Notes under the pieces: generated by a model
The model's database searches: none
What the model was told of the DNA's origin: nothing
What the model saw: the letters and a program-made list of their open reading frames with translations, nothing else
Shown here: positions 50,602 through 58,812 of the stretch, one piece after another
Position numbering within the stretch: the stretch's first letter is position 1
How the letters are laid out: every line of letters begins with the position of its first letter
Source of the DNA: Actinokineospora xionganensis
GTDB lineage: Bacteria; Actinomycetota; Actinomycetes; Mycobacteriales; Pseudonocardiaceae
Assembly: GCF_014323725.1 (NCBI RefSeq)
Contig: NZ_JABVED010000011.1
Span: 62,001-126,000 of the forward strand
DNA: 64,000 nucleotides
Reading direction: 5' to 3'
Translations under genes and position numbers: made by a program

Positions 50602-53049
50602 ATGGCGAGCCGGACGACCTCCTCCAACAACGCGGGCAAGCGTCCTGTCGCGCGCAAACCCGCGGCCAAGCGTGCCCCGGCGCGCAAACCGGCCGCCCGC
50701 AAGGCTGTAGCCGGCAAAGCTGGAGTCCGCAAGTCGGCCGCCCGGCAGAACGTCCTTGTCGCGATGTTCGCAGGCGGCTGGGGGCTGCTGGCCAAAGGCG
50801 CGGGCTCGATCGCCCGGGCCGTCGGTCGTACCAAGGAACTCGACCCGGCCCACCGCCGCGACGGTGTCGGCTTCGGCCTGATCGCGCTGGGTGTCGTCCT
50901 CGGCGCCGCCGTGTGGTGGCGGGCGGCGGGCCCGGTCGGGCGGGGCATGGAGATCGGCGTGCGCAGCGTGTTCGGCGCGCTGGCCGTGGCGCTGCCGCTG
51001 ATGCTGCTGGTCACCGGCATCGTCTTGATGCGCTCGGACCCGCAGCCCGAGAAACGTCCCCGGCTCGTCGTCGGCTCGCTGCTGATCATCCTTTCGCTGC
51101 TCGGTGTCCTGCACGTGATCAGTGACCTGCCCACCGACAACGCCGGCCGGATGTTCGCGGGCGGCGCGCTGGGCTACGTCTCCGGCGGCCTGCTCGCGAA
51201 GGGCGTCACCGCGTGGGTGGCGATCCCGGTCCTCGTCCTGATGCTCGGCTTCGGTGTCCTGGTCTTCACCGGCACCCGCATCCGTGAGATCCCGACCCGG
51301 CTGCGCGAGCTGGCGGGCATGGAACCCGACGATGAGGGTCTCGACGACCTCGAAGAACCCGAGCCCGAGCCGGTCAAGCTGCGCAGGCCCTCGCGGCGCC
51401 GCGTGGGCACGGCCGCCGAAGACGGCGCCGTGCAGCCCGAGCTGCCGATCGACGAGCCGACCCCGCGGGTGCGCCCGGAGCAGGTCAGGGAGAACAAGCC
51501 GCCCGCCGAGCCGAAGAAGCCGAAGGACGCGATCACCGTCACCCGGGTCGTCGACGGCGACTACCGGCTGCCCGACCCGTCGATCCTGGCCGACGGCGAC
51601 GTCCCCAAGACCCGCAGCAAGGCCAACGACCTGATGATCGAGGCGATCAGCGGCGTCCTCGACCAGTTCTCCATCGACGCCCAGGTCACCGGCTTCACCC
51701 GCGGCCCGACAGTCACCCGCTACGAGGTCGAGCTCGGTCCCGGCGTGAAGGTCGAGAAGATCACGGCGCTGACCAAGAACATCGCCTACGCCGTGGCCAC
51801 CGACAACGTCCGCCTGCTCGCGCCCATCCCGGGCAAGTCCGCGGTCGGCATCGAGGTCCCCAACAGCGACCGCGAGATGGTCCGACTCGGCGACGTCCTG
51901 CGCAGCGCCACCGCGATCAAGGACACCCACCCGATGGTGGTCGGCCTCGGCAAGGACATCGAAGGCCACATGATCACCGCGAACCTGGCCAAGATGCCGC
52001 ACCTACTGTGCGCGGGCTCGACCGGTTCCGGCAAGTCCAGCTTCGTGAACTCGATGCTGGTCTCACTGCTGGCCCGGGCCACCCCGGACGAGGTCCGGAT
52101 GATCCTCATCGACCCGAAGATGGTCGAGCTGACGCCGTACGAGGGCATCCCGCACCTGATCACGCCCATCATCACCCAGCCGAAGAAGGCGGCCGCGGCG
52201 CTGACCTGGCTGGTCGAGGAGATGGAGCAGCGCTACCAGGACATGCAGGTCAACCGGGTCCGGCACATCGACGACTTCAACAAGAAGGTGAAGTCCGGCG
52301 AGATCGCCGCCCCGCCCGGCAGCGAGCGCGTCTACCGGCCGTACCCGTACATCCTGGCCATCGTCGACGAGCTGGCCGACCTGATGATGACCGCCCCGCG
52401 TGACGTCGAGGACGCGATCGTCCGGATCACCCAGAAGGCCCGGGCCGCGGGCATCCACCTGGTGCTGGCGACCCAGCGGCCCTCGGTCGACGTCGTCACC
52501 GGCCTGATCAAAACCAACGTGCCGTCGCGGCTGGCGTTCGCCACGTCCTCGCTCACCGACTCGCGGGTCATCCTCGACCAGCCGGGCGCGGAGAAGCTGA
52601 TCGGCATGGGCGACGCCCTGTACCTGCCGATGGGCTCCTCCAAGCCGGTCCGCATCCAGGGCGCGTACGTCAGCGACGAGGAGATCTCGGCGATCGTCTC
52701 GTTCACCAAGGAGCAGGCGCAGCCGGAGTACCAGGACGGCGTGACCGCGGCCAAGGCGGGCGAGAAGAAGGAGATCGACGACGACATCGGCGACGACCTC
52801 GACGTGCTGCTGCAGGCGACCGAGCTGATCGTCACCTCCCAGTTCGGCTCGACGTCGATGCTGCAGCGCAAGCTGCGCGTCGGCTTCGCCAAGGCTGGCA
52901 GGCTGATGGACCTGTTGGAGACCCGCGGCGTCGTGGGCCCGTCGGAGGGGTCGAAGGCGCGCGAGGTGTTGATCAAGCCGGACGAGCTGGAGAACGTCCT
53001 GTGGGAAATGCGGGGAGGCGGGCCCGCGGCGGGAGACCCCGACGACTGA
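50602..53049 (+). CDS. ftsK: DNA translocase FtsK
   Basis: An 815-residue chromosome-pumping ATPase at the division septum. A basic, Ala/Lys-rich N-terminus is followed by four predicted membrane spans (residues 60-220), an acidic Pro-rich linker, and the motor: alpha domain DYRLPDPSIL, Walker A LLCAGSTGSGKSSFVNSML near residue 475, Walker B ILAIVDELADLMM, then the gamma winged helix at the end (QATELIVTSQFGSTSMLQRKLRVGFAKAGRLMDLLE). The ATG at 50602 is used over a nearby GTG (50593). The linker is short compared with enteric FtsK, as in other actinobacteria. Confidence 0.96.
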   Translation: MASRTTSSNNAGKRPVARKPAAKRAPARKPAARKAVAGKAGVRKSAARQNVLVAMFAGGWGLLAKGAGSIARAVGRTKELDPAHRRDGVGFGLIALGVVLGAAVWWRAAGPVGRGMEIGVRSVFGALAVALPLMLLVTGIVLMRSDPQPEKRPRLVVGSLLIILSLLGVLHVISDLPTDNAGRMFAGGALGYVSGGLLAKGVTAWVAIPVLVLMLGFGVLVFTGTRIREIPTRLRELAGMEPDDEGLDDLEEPEPEPVKLRRPSRRRVGTAAEDGAVQPELPIDEPTPRVRPEQVRENKPPAEPKKPKDAITVTRVVDGDYRLPDPSILADGDVPKTRSKANDLMIEAISGVLDQFSIDAQVTGFTRGPTVTRYEVELGPGVKVEKITALTKNIAYAVATDNVRLLAPIPGKSAVGIEVPNSDREMVRLGDVLRSATAIKDTHPMVVGLGKDIEGHMITANLAKMPHLLCAGSTGSGKSSFVNSMLVSLLARATPDEVRMILIDPKMVELTPYEGIPHLITPIITQPKKAAAALTWLVEEMEQRYQDMQVNRVRHIDDFNKKVKSGEIAAPPGSERVYRPYPYILAIVDELADLMMTAPRDVEDAIVRITQKARAAGIHLVLATQRPSVDVVTGLIKTNVPSRLAFATSSLTDSRVILDQPGAEKLIGMGDALYLPMGSSKPVRIQGAYVSDEEISAIVSFTKEQAQPEYQDGVTAAKAGEKKEIDDDIGDDLDVLLQATELIVTSQFGSTSMLQRKLRVGFAKAGRLMDLLETRGVVGPSEGSKAREVLIKPDELENVLWEMRGGGPAAGDPDD

Positions 53050-53187
53050 CGGGGTGCAGCGTCCTGTTAGGTCTCGAATCGCTAACGACCGGTGGATATT
53101 CGCCCCAGGGAAGCGTATTGGCGGCGAAGGTACCGGCGGACGAATGTGGCGTGCCGTCGTAGCGGCATGATCGACGGAAGGACACGC

Positions 53188-53877
53188 GTGCAGTACGACT
53201 ACAGCTACAGCTCGGGACCGGACATGGCGGCCCTCGTGCCGCTCATGATCGTGGGCTTCGCGGCCATGGCGGTGATGATCATCGCGATGTGGAAACTCTT
53301 CACCAAGGCTGGTCAGCCCGGCTGGGCATCCATCGTTCCGTTCTACAACACCTACATCCTTCTCAAGATCGTCGGCAGGCCCGGCTGGTGGCTGCTTCTG
53401 CTGCTCATCCCGCTGGTCAACCTCGTGATCATCATCCTGGTGATGATCGACCTGGCGAAGGCGTTCGGCAAGAGCGGCGGCTTCGCCGTGGTGCTGATCC
53501 TCTTCGGCTACATCGGCATGTGCATCCTCGCCTTCGGCGGCGCGCGCTACGTCGGCCCCGTCGCCGACCCGGCGTTCGCGGCAGGCGGCGGCTACCCGCC
53601 CCACGGTGGCTACCCCCAGGGCGGTTACCCCCAGCAGGGCGGTTACCCGCAGCAGCAGGCCTACGCGCAGCCTGGCTACCCCGCGCAGCCCGGTTACCCG
53701 GCCCAGGGCGGCTACCCGCAGCAGGCGTCCGCCCAGCCCGGCTACCCCGCGCAGCCCGGCTACCCGGCGCAGCCCGGCTACCCGGCGCAGCCCGGCTACC
53801 CGGCCCAGGGCGGTTACCCGCAGCAGCCTGGCTACCCGCAGCAGGGCGGCTACCCGCAGCAGCCGTACGGCCAGTAA
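53188..53877 (+). CDS. DUF5684 membrane protein with GYPxQ repeats
   Basis: A 229-residue protein: a short polar N-terminus ([12 protein letters not shown]), four hydrophobic spans with the DUF5684 pattern [38 protein letters not shown], and a tail of about 95 residues made of GGYPQ, GYPAQ and GYPQQ repeats. The tail is probably disordered and may bind cell-wall or RNA-like partners. Start 53188 (GTG) has GGAAGG at good spacing; ATG 53167 is an alternative. Its stop is followed by a terminator hairpin. Confidence 0.85.
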   Translation: MQYDYSYSSGPDMAALVPLMIVGFAAMAVMIIAMWKLFTKAGQPGWASIVPFYNTYILLKIVGRPGWWLLLLLIPLVNLVIIILVMIDLAKAFGKSGGFAVVLILFGYIGMCILAFGGARYVGPVADPAFAAGGGYPPHGGYPQGGYPQQGGYPQQQAYAQPGYPAQPGYPAQGGYPQQASAQPGYPAQPGYPAQPGYPAQPGYPAQGGYPQQPGYPQQGGYPQQPYGQ

Positions 53878-53892
53878 GTCACGGCTCACCAC

Positions 53893-53923
53893 ACGGGCGT
53901 CCCGGCATCGCCGGGGCGCCCGT
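53893..53923 (+). terminator. GC-rich hairpin after the DUF5684 gene
   Basis: ACGGGCGTCCCGGC (53893-53906) pairs with GCCGGGGCGCCCGT (53910-53923) with one T-G wobble and an ATC loop, 16 bp after the stop codon. It is a plausible terminator. Confidence 0.75.
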
Positions 53924-53989
53924 CGTGCATCTCAGGCAACCGCACGGGCCGCGAATTCCGTCTGAGCGGTGAAGACTGGAGGAATGACC

Positions 53990-54436
53990 ATGGTGAACGG
54001 GTTGACCCGCGTCGTCGCGCTGGCCGCGCTGCTCATGCTCACGGCGTGCACGCCGGGTGGGGCCGCCCAGCCGGGCTCGCCGACCACCGAGCCTCGGGGG
54101 ACGACACCGACGACACAGCCGCCGGGTCCGGCGCTCGACGCCGACTTCCCGCTGCGCCAAGGCGAGTCGCTGACCCTGTCCGCCGAGGGGCTCACCGTCG
54201 GGTACCAGACGCTCGTGGACGACAGCCGGTGCAAGCCCGGCCAGGTGTGCGTCTGGGAGGGGGACGCGACCATCCGGGTCACGGTCAACAAGGGCGGTGG
54301 GCCCGAGGCGATCGAACTGCACACCCACCGGGATTTCCCCACGTCGGTCGTGTCCGAGGGTTACCGGGTCAGGCTTGTGCGGCTCGACACCGCGGGGGAA
54401 GTGGCGACCCTGCTGGTGAGCAAAGAGGCTTCCTGA
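53990..54436 (+). CDS. small lipoprotein with a conserved Cys-CVWEG motif
   Basis: A 148-residue lipoprotein. The signal ends in the lipobox LTAC, followed by a Pro/Thr-rich linker and a compact beta domain with SLTLSAEGLTVGYQTLVDDSRCKPGQVCVWEGDATIRVTV, whose two Cys are likely paired. The family is widespread in actinomycetes but unnamed. The ATG at 53990 follows GGAGG at seven bases. The 3' end overlaps the convergent phospholipase gene by 76 bp. Confidence 0.75.
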   Translation: MVNGLTRVVALAALLMLTACTPGGAAQPGSPTTEPRGTTPTTQPPGPALDADFPLRQGESLTLSAEGLTVGYQTLVDDSRCKPGQVCVWEGDATIRVTVNKGGGPEAIELHTHRDFPTSVVSEGYRVRLVRLDTAGEVATLLVSKEAS

Positions 54437-54897
54437 CTTCGAGCGTGGCGCAGGGCTTCGGCTGTGCTGCGGTAGCCGCCGCCGAACTCGCGGACGGCCG
54501 CGTAGTAGATGTCGGCCGTGCGCTTGCACAGCCAGTTCCGCCCGCACACCGAGTACAGGTCGGCCCGGAACACGTTGTCGATGCTCAACCGGGCCTCCTC
54601 GTCGAAGCGGGCCTGTGACTTGTAGTTGCGGTAGCCGAAGTCGTGCCGGTGGCAGGCGGACAGGAAGTTGAAGCCCAGCGGTGCGTCCGGCGAACTGGAG
54701 CAGCCGTCGGACGACCAGTCGATCTGGTCAGCGAACGGCTGGGCCACCCGCGTCTCGGCGAACCGCGGCAGCGCCAGGGTGAAGAGGAAGGTGTCGGTGG
54801 TGGCGCGCAACTCGGTCTGCGGCAGTTCCGCGGCGGCGGTCCCCGCGCCGATGACAAGCATGATCACGGTGGCGAGCATGGCTCGGACGGCGAGCAT
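54361..54897 (-). CDS. secreted prokaryotic phospholipase A2
   Basis: A 178-residue enzyme with a signal peptide (VRAMLATVIMLVIGAGTAAA). The catalytic segment is DGCSSSPDAPLGFNFLSACHRHDFGYRNY (His-Asp pair near residue 84, Ca-binding Asp/Gly in WSSDGCS), typical of the actinobacterial/Streptomyces PLA2 fold. Four Cys form two likely disulfides. The C-terminus extends about 25 residues past the usual end into the convergent lipoprotein gene. A GAGGAG site precedes the ATG. Confidence 0.86.
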   Translation of the reverse strand: MLAVRAMLATVIMLVIGAGTAAAELPQTELRATTDTFLFTLALPRFAETRVAQPFADQIDWSSDGCSSSPDAPLGFNFLSACHRHDFGYRNYKSQARFDEEARLSIDNVFRADLYSVCGRNWLCKRTADIYYAAVREFGGGYRSTAEALRHARSQEASLLTSRVATSPAVSSRTSLTR

Positions 54898-54972
54898 GAC
54901 AACTCCTCGGTGACGTCGACGCTGCGCCTATTACGCATGGCCCCCGCGGTGCTTGGCGACCGCCGTTCGGGT

Positions 54973-55118
54973 CAGTCGCCACCAACATCGGGTGAAGTTC
55001 GGCCGCACGCGAACGTCACGGCGAGTCGCGCCTGTTCCGGCGCCAAACCCAGCAGTGCCAGGAGGTCGCGGTCGGCCGCGCCACCGAGCAGGTATCCGGC
55101 GAGTCCGCGGTGAGCTTC
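54973..55118 (-). other. orphan coding-like stretch after the MerR gene
   Basis: In the gap behind the MerR gene one - strand frame reads DHEAHRGLAGYLLGGAADRDLLALLGLAPEQARLAVTF to a stop at 54972, with protein-like composition but no start codon. It is offset by one base from the MerR frame, so it could be the original C-terminus of the MerR protein lost by frameshift, or a decayed small gene. The rest of the gap (54898-54970) shows nothing. Confidence 0.3.
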
Positions 55119-55122
55119 GTGG

Positions 55123-56004
55123 TCACGGTGTCTCCTCAGGATCGCCGTCCGGGGCCGCGTCGACTGCGGCGAGGAAGGCCTCGATGTCGGCGTCGGCGGG
55201 CTCGTCCGCGTGGGCGGCGGCGCCTTCGAGTCGCTCGGCCAGGACCGGGACGGTGTGCCCGGCCCAGGCGGGCGGCCGGTCCTCAGGCAACAGATTGTGC
55301 TTGCGGGCGAAGGTTTCCGCGGAGTCCCGAATGGAGTCCCGCAGCGCGCCCGCCACCACGCCCTGCGCGGTTTCGGTGAGTTCGACGAGGAGGGCGCGGA
55401 CCCGGTCGAGCTGGTCGTCGCTGCCTGCCTGGTCGGCCAGTCGCGGCCAGACGACGCGCTCGAACACGTCGACGAAGTCGGCCGCGATCTGGTCGGTCTG
55501 GGCGCGCAGCCGCTCGAACGCGTCGAGGATCTCACGCGGCGGCATGGCCATCTCGGTCATCGCGGTGCCCGAGTCCATCGCCCAGCGCCGGACGAAGGGT
55601 TTGCCGCGCTCCCACCGGATCAGGCCCATCCGACTGGCGCGGCGGAAGAGCTGCGGGCGCAGGTCTCGCACGGACACCAACGCCCGCAGCTCCCGGAAAC
55701 CGACCGGCACCCAGTCGTCCGGGCCCCCCTTGCCGGTCAGGCCGAGCACGTCGCCGACGCGAGCCCCCAGGTCCCGCGCGGCGATCAGCTCGGCGATCGC
55801 GGGCAGCGAGAAACCCCGCTGCTGCAACCTGTTCACCAGCCCGAGCCGCTCGACATGGGACGAGTCGTAGCGGGCCGTGCGGCCCTCGCGCCGAGGCGGA
55901 TGCAGCAGTCCCCTCGTCTGGTACATCCGGATCGTGCTCGTCGGCAGCCCGGCCTTGGCGGCCAACTGCTCGACGGTCAACGCGTCGTCTCGTCCCACAG
56001 ACAT
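55123..56004 (-). CDS. MerR-family transcriptional regulator
   Basis: A 293-residue regulator. The winged HTH is at the N-terminus (LTVEQLAAKAGLPTSTIRMYQTRGLLHPPRREGRTARYDSSHVERL), followed by RLQQRGFSLPAIAELIAAR, the standard MerR dimerisation start. The long C-terminal part (about 180 residues) is helical and unlike metal-sensing MerR; it probably binds an organic ligand. The ATG is followed upstream by an AT-rich promoter region (56005-56100). No target operon is obvious. Confidence 0.87.
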   Translation of the reverse strand: MSVGRDDALTVEQLAAKAGLPTSTIRMYQTRGLLHPPRREGRTARYDSSHVERLGLVNRLQQRGFSLPAIAELIAARDLGARVGDVLGLTGKGGPDDWVPVGFRELRALVSVRDLRPQLFRRASRMGLIRWERGKPFVRRWAMDSGTAMTEMAMPPREILDAFERLRAQTDQIAADFVDVFERVVWPRLADQAGSDDQLDRVRALLVELTETAQGVVAGALRDSIRDSAETFARKHNLLPEDRPPAWAGHTVPVLAERLEGAAAHADEPADADIEAFLAAVDAAPDGDPEETP

Positions 56005-56174
56005 TATCCTGTCGGACCAGAACTACTATAGTCAAGACTCTTCGAGTAAACGTTCGAATAGTTGCCCCGCCGATCCGCACCTAAGGGGACCGCGACGCTA
56101 ATGAACCACGGTGCGCGCACAAGCCGCCCTTGGCGAACCATCGTGACCAAACGTAGAAAATTTCGGGGAGGCCG

Positions 56175-56675
56175 CTACAGCTTGAGTAGCATCCTGGTGT
56201 TGCCGAGGGTGTTCGGCTTCACATAAGGCAGGTCGAGGAACTCCGCGACACCCTCGTCCATCGAGCGCCGCATCTCCTCGTAGACCTCCGGGCTGACCGG
56301 CGTCCCGTCGATCTCGACGAACCCGTGCCGGGCGAAGAACTCCGTCTCGAAGGTGAGCACGAAGATCCGCGACAGCTCCAGCTCCCGGGCGGTCGCCACC
56401 AGCCGCTCCACCAGTGCGTGTCCGACGCCGAGGCCTACGGCCGAGGGCAGCACGGCGATCGTCCGGATCTCGGCGATGTCCTCCCACAGCACGTGCAGGG
56501 CGCCGCACCCGACCAGTTCGCCGTCGACCTCCGCGACCCAGAACTCCTGGACGTCCTCGTAGAGAGTGACCAGTTCCTTCGCGAGCAGCACTCGCCCGAC
56601 ATAGGTGTCGACGACGGTTTTGATCGCACGGACATCGGTGGTCCTGGCGCGACGCACCAGCGGAGACGGCTTCAC
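56175..56675 (-). CDS. ArgA-like amino-acid N-acetyltransferase (GNAT)
   Basis: A 166-residue GNAT enzyme. It has the acetyl-CoA loop AVLPSAVGLGVGHALVERLV (near residues 75-94), LSRIFVLTFETEFFARHGFVEIDGTPVSPEVYEEMRRSMDEGVAEFLDL and the closing KPNTLGNTRMLLKL. This matches the short actinobacterial L-glutamate/glutamine N-acetyltransferase that starts arginine biosynthesis (Rv2747-type, recalled), which also lies between ftsK and pgsA in mycobacteria. GTG 56675 is the natural start. Confidence 0.87.
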   Translation of the reverse strand: MKPSPLVRRARTTDVRAIKTVVDTYVGRVLLAKELVTLYEDVQEFWVAEVDGELVGCGALHVLWEDIAEIRTIAVLPSAVGLGVGHALVERLVATARELELSRIFVLTFETEFFARHGFVEIDGTPVSPEVYEEMRRSMDEGVAEFLDLPYVKPNTLGNTRMLLKL

Positions 56676-56685
56676 ACGGGAAAAT

Positions 56686-56963
56686 CTAGCCCTCCGCCTG
56701 GGTGGCCGTGCTCCACGCACCGAAGAATCCGAGGAAGGCCGTCAGCGCGGCCAAGGCCGTGTAGTACGCCAGCTCACCGGAGAACCGGTAGCCGACGAAG
56801 GCGGCGGCGGAGATCAGCACCCAGGCCAGCGGATGCCCCCACCGCAGCAGCCACGCGCGAAAGCCGCTCGTCTCCACCCGCGGGTGGAGACGAACAGGAA
56901 CACGATCGCGGGCACCAGCGCGGCCAGCCCCGGGATCCACAGCGGAACTCCGGCAAACGTCAC
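56686..56963 (-). pseudogene. small two-span membrane protein with a one-base frameshift
   Basis: From the GTG at 56963 (behind GGAAAGG) the frame reads VTFAGVPLWIPGLAALVPAIVFLFVSTRG and is then lost, while the neighbouring frame continues as ETSGFRAWLLRWGHPLAWVLISAAAFVGYRFSGELAYYTALAALTAFLGFFGAW to a stop at 56686. One missing base at about 56880 restores a 92-residue membrane protein. The break falls exactly at the centre of a perfect 26-bp palindrome (56868-56893), a classic place for sequencing or replication slips. Confidence 0.7.
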
Positions 56964-56996
56964 CTTTCCACCATCACCCCGCGCAGTCCGTCGCGC

Positions 56997-57019
56997 ATCA
57001 GGGTTTGCCCTGATCAGGG
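56997..57019. promoter_or_regulatory. palindrome CCCTGATCAGGG with an extra half-site
   Basis: ATCAGGG-TTTG-CCCTGATCAGGG contains a 12-bp perfect palindrome (57008-57019) and a third half-site at 56997-57003, 66 bp before the thiolase start. This spacing fits a TetR- or GntR-type operator controlling the thiolase. Confidence 0.5.
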
Positions 57020-57084
57020 TATGTAGTTCGGTGGTTCGGGTGGACGGGCAGAATCGTGGGTGGCGGCACGAACCTAGGAGAACC

Positions 57085-58293
57085 ATGCGCGAGGCAGTGA
57101 TCTGTGAGCCCGTCCGTACTCCCGTCGGAAGGTTCGGCGGGGTGTTCAAGGACGTCCCCGTCACCACCCTCGCCGCGACGGTGATCCGCGAACTGCTGCG
57201 GCGCACCGGCATCGACCCGGCCGTCATCGAGGACGCGGTCTTCGGCCAGTGCTACCCCAACGGCGACGCCCCCGCCCTCGGCCGGGTCGCCGCCCTCGAT
57301 GCCGGCCTGCCCGTGGAGGTGCCCGGCGTCCAACTGGACCGGCGCTGCGGCTCGGGCCTGCAGGCGGTGATCGACGCGGCCATGCGGGTGCAGACCGGCG
57401 TCAACGACGTGGTGCTCGCGGGCGGCGCGGAAAGCATGAGCCAGGTCGAGTTCTACTCCTCGGCGATGCGTTGGGGCGTCAAGGGAACCGGCGTCGAACT
57501 GCACGATCGGCTCGCCCGCGCCCGAGTCACCGCGGGCGGCGTCCACCACCCCGTGGACGGCGGCATGCTGGAGACCGCGGAGAACCTCCGCCGCGACTAC
57601 TCGATCCCGCGCGAAGAGCAGGACGAACTGTCGCTGCGCTCGCACACCCTCGCCGTGGCCGCCATCGAGGCGGGCCGCTTCACCGAGGAAATCGTCCCCG
57701 TCACCGTCCCCGGCCGCCGCGGCGACACGGTCATCGACCGCGACGAACACCCGCGCCCCGAGACCACGATGGAGAGCCTGGGCAAGCTCAAGCCGATCAT
57801 GGCCCGGCAGGACCCGGACTCGACGGTGACCGCGGGCAACGCCAGTGGCCAGAACGACGGCGCCGCCGTGTGCATCGTCACCACGCCGGAGAAGGCCGCC
57901 GAACTGGGCCTGCGCCCGCTGGCCAAGCTGGTGACGTGGGCGAGCGCGGGCGTCCCGCCCCGGACCATGGGCATCGGCCCGGTGCCCGCCACCGCGAAGG
58001 CGCTGGACCGGGCAGGCCTGACGCTGGCGGACATGGACCTGATCGAACTCAACGAGGCCTTCGCCGCGCAGGTCCTCGCGTGCACCCGCGAGTGGAAGTT
58101 CACCGAGTCGGACTGGGACCGCACCAACGTCAACGGCTCCGGCATCTCCCTGGGCCACCCGCTGGGCGCCACCGGCGTCCGCGTCCTCTCGACCCTGCTG
58201 CGCGAGATGCACCGCCGGGATTCGCGCTACGCCTTGGAGACGATGTGCATCGGCGGCGGCCAGGGCCTGGCCGCGATCTTCGAGCGAGTCTGA
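57085..58293 (+). CDS. thiolase (acetyl-CoA C-acyltransferase)
   Basis: A 402-residue thiolase. The acyl-accepting Cys is in RRCGSGLQAV near residue 88, the base motif is NGSGISLGHPLGATG near residue 350, and the second Cys is in CIGGGQG near residue 385. The NEAFAAQV motif is present. It is likely a degradative or polyhydroxybutyrate-type thiolase of the fatty-acid/isoleucine pathways. The ATG follows AGGAGA, and a palindromic operator lies upstream. No other beta-oxidation gene is adjacent. Confidence 0.92.
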   Translation: MREAVICEPVRTPVGRFGGVFKDVPVTTLAATVIRELLRRTGIDPAVIEDAVFGQCYPNGDAPALGRVAALDAGLPVEVPGVQLDRRCGSGLQAVIDAAMRVQTGVNDVVLAGGAESMSQVEFYSSAMRWGVKGTGVELHDRLARARVTAGGVHHPVDGGMLETAENLRRDYSIPREEQDELSLRSHTLAVAAIEAGRFTEEIVPVTVPGRRGDTVIDRDEHPRPETTMESLGKLKPIMARQDPDSTVTAGNASGQNDGAAVCIVTTPEKAAELGLRPLAKLVTWASAGVPPRTMGIGPVPATAKALDRAGLTLADMDLIELNEAFAAQVLACTREWKFTESDWDRTNVNGSGISLGHPLGATGVRVLSTLLREMHRRDSRYALETMCIGGGQGLAAIFERV

Positions 58294-58647
58294 TCAGCCC
58301 GCCCGCGCCGTGAGCACGCAGAACTCGTTGCCCTCAGGGTCCGCCAACGTCACCCAGGGCACGTTCCCCTGCCCGATGTCCACCCGCGTAGCCCCGAGCG
58401 CGATGAATCGTGAAACCTCAGCCGCCTGGTCTTCGGGCCGAAAATCGAGATGCAGCCGGTTCTTGACGATCTTCGCCTCAGGGACGGTCGTGAACAGCAG
58501 TCCAGGCAGTTGATCCTCGCTCGGCCGGATCTCGAACTCGTCCGGCTTGTCGCAGACCACCACCCAGCCGAGCGCGTCGGCCCACCACCGCCCCAGCGCC
58601 TCCGGATCCGCGGAGTCGACCATGACCTGTTCCCATTCCAAACCCAT
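58294..58647 (-). CDS. VOC family (glyoxalase-like) protein
   Basis: A 117-residue single-domain vicinal-oxygen-chelate protein: GLEWEQVMVDSADPEALGRWWADALGW at the start, RLHLDFRPEDQAAEVSRFIALGATRVDIGQ in the middle and WVTLADPEGNEFCVL at the end, giving His and Glu metal ligands. Function is unknown; relatives include glyoxalases and antibiotic-binding proteins. The ATG at 58647 begins the core. It abuts the thiolase tail to tail. Confidence 0.85.
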   Translation of the reverse strand: MGLEWEQVMVDSADPEALGRWWADALGWVVVCDKPDEFEIRPSEDQLPGLLFTTVPEAKIVKNRLHLDFRPEDQAAEVSRFIALGATRVDIGQGNVPWVTLADPEGNEFCVLTARAG

Positions 58648-58812
58648 GGTGGGGCACCCTACCGAAGGCCTGGCGGGCTCCGCCGGAAACGGGATGGCAC
58701 CCTTGACGATGGCGGCCGGTGGCGCTGACCAACCCCAGTGCCCCGGCCGCCCTCGAAGGACCCGTGGCCGCCACTGGTCATAGTGGCTGTCCAAGGCGGT
58801 TACCCTGTGTCC

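Noticed and set aside
50545-53892. Long - strand frames opposite ftsK and the GYPxQ gene
   Set aside because: Antisense shadows of clear genes; the leucine/valine repeats at 53.6-53.9 kb come only from the GYPxQ repeats read backwards.
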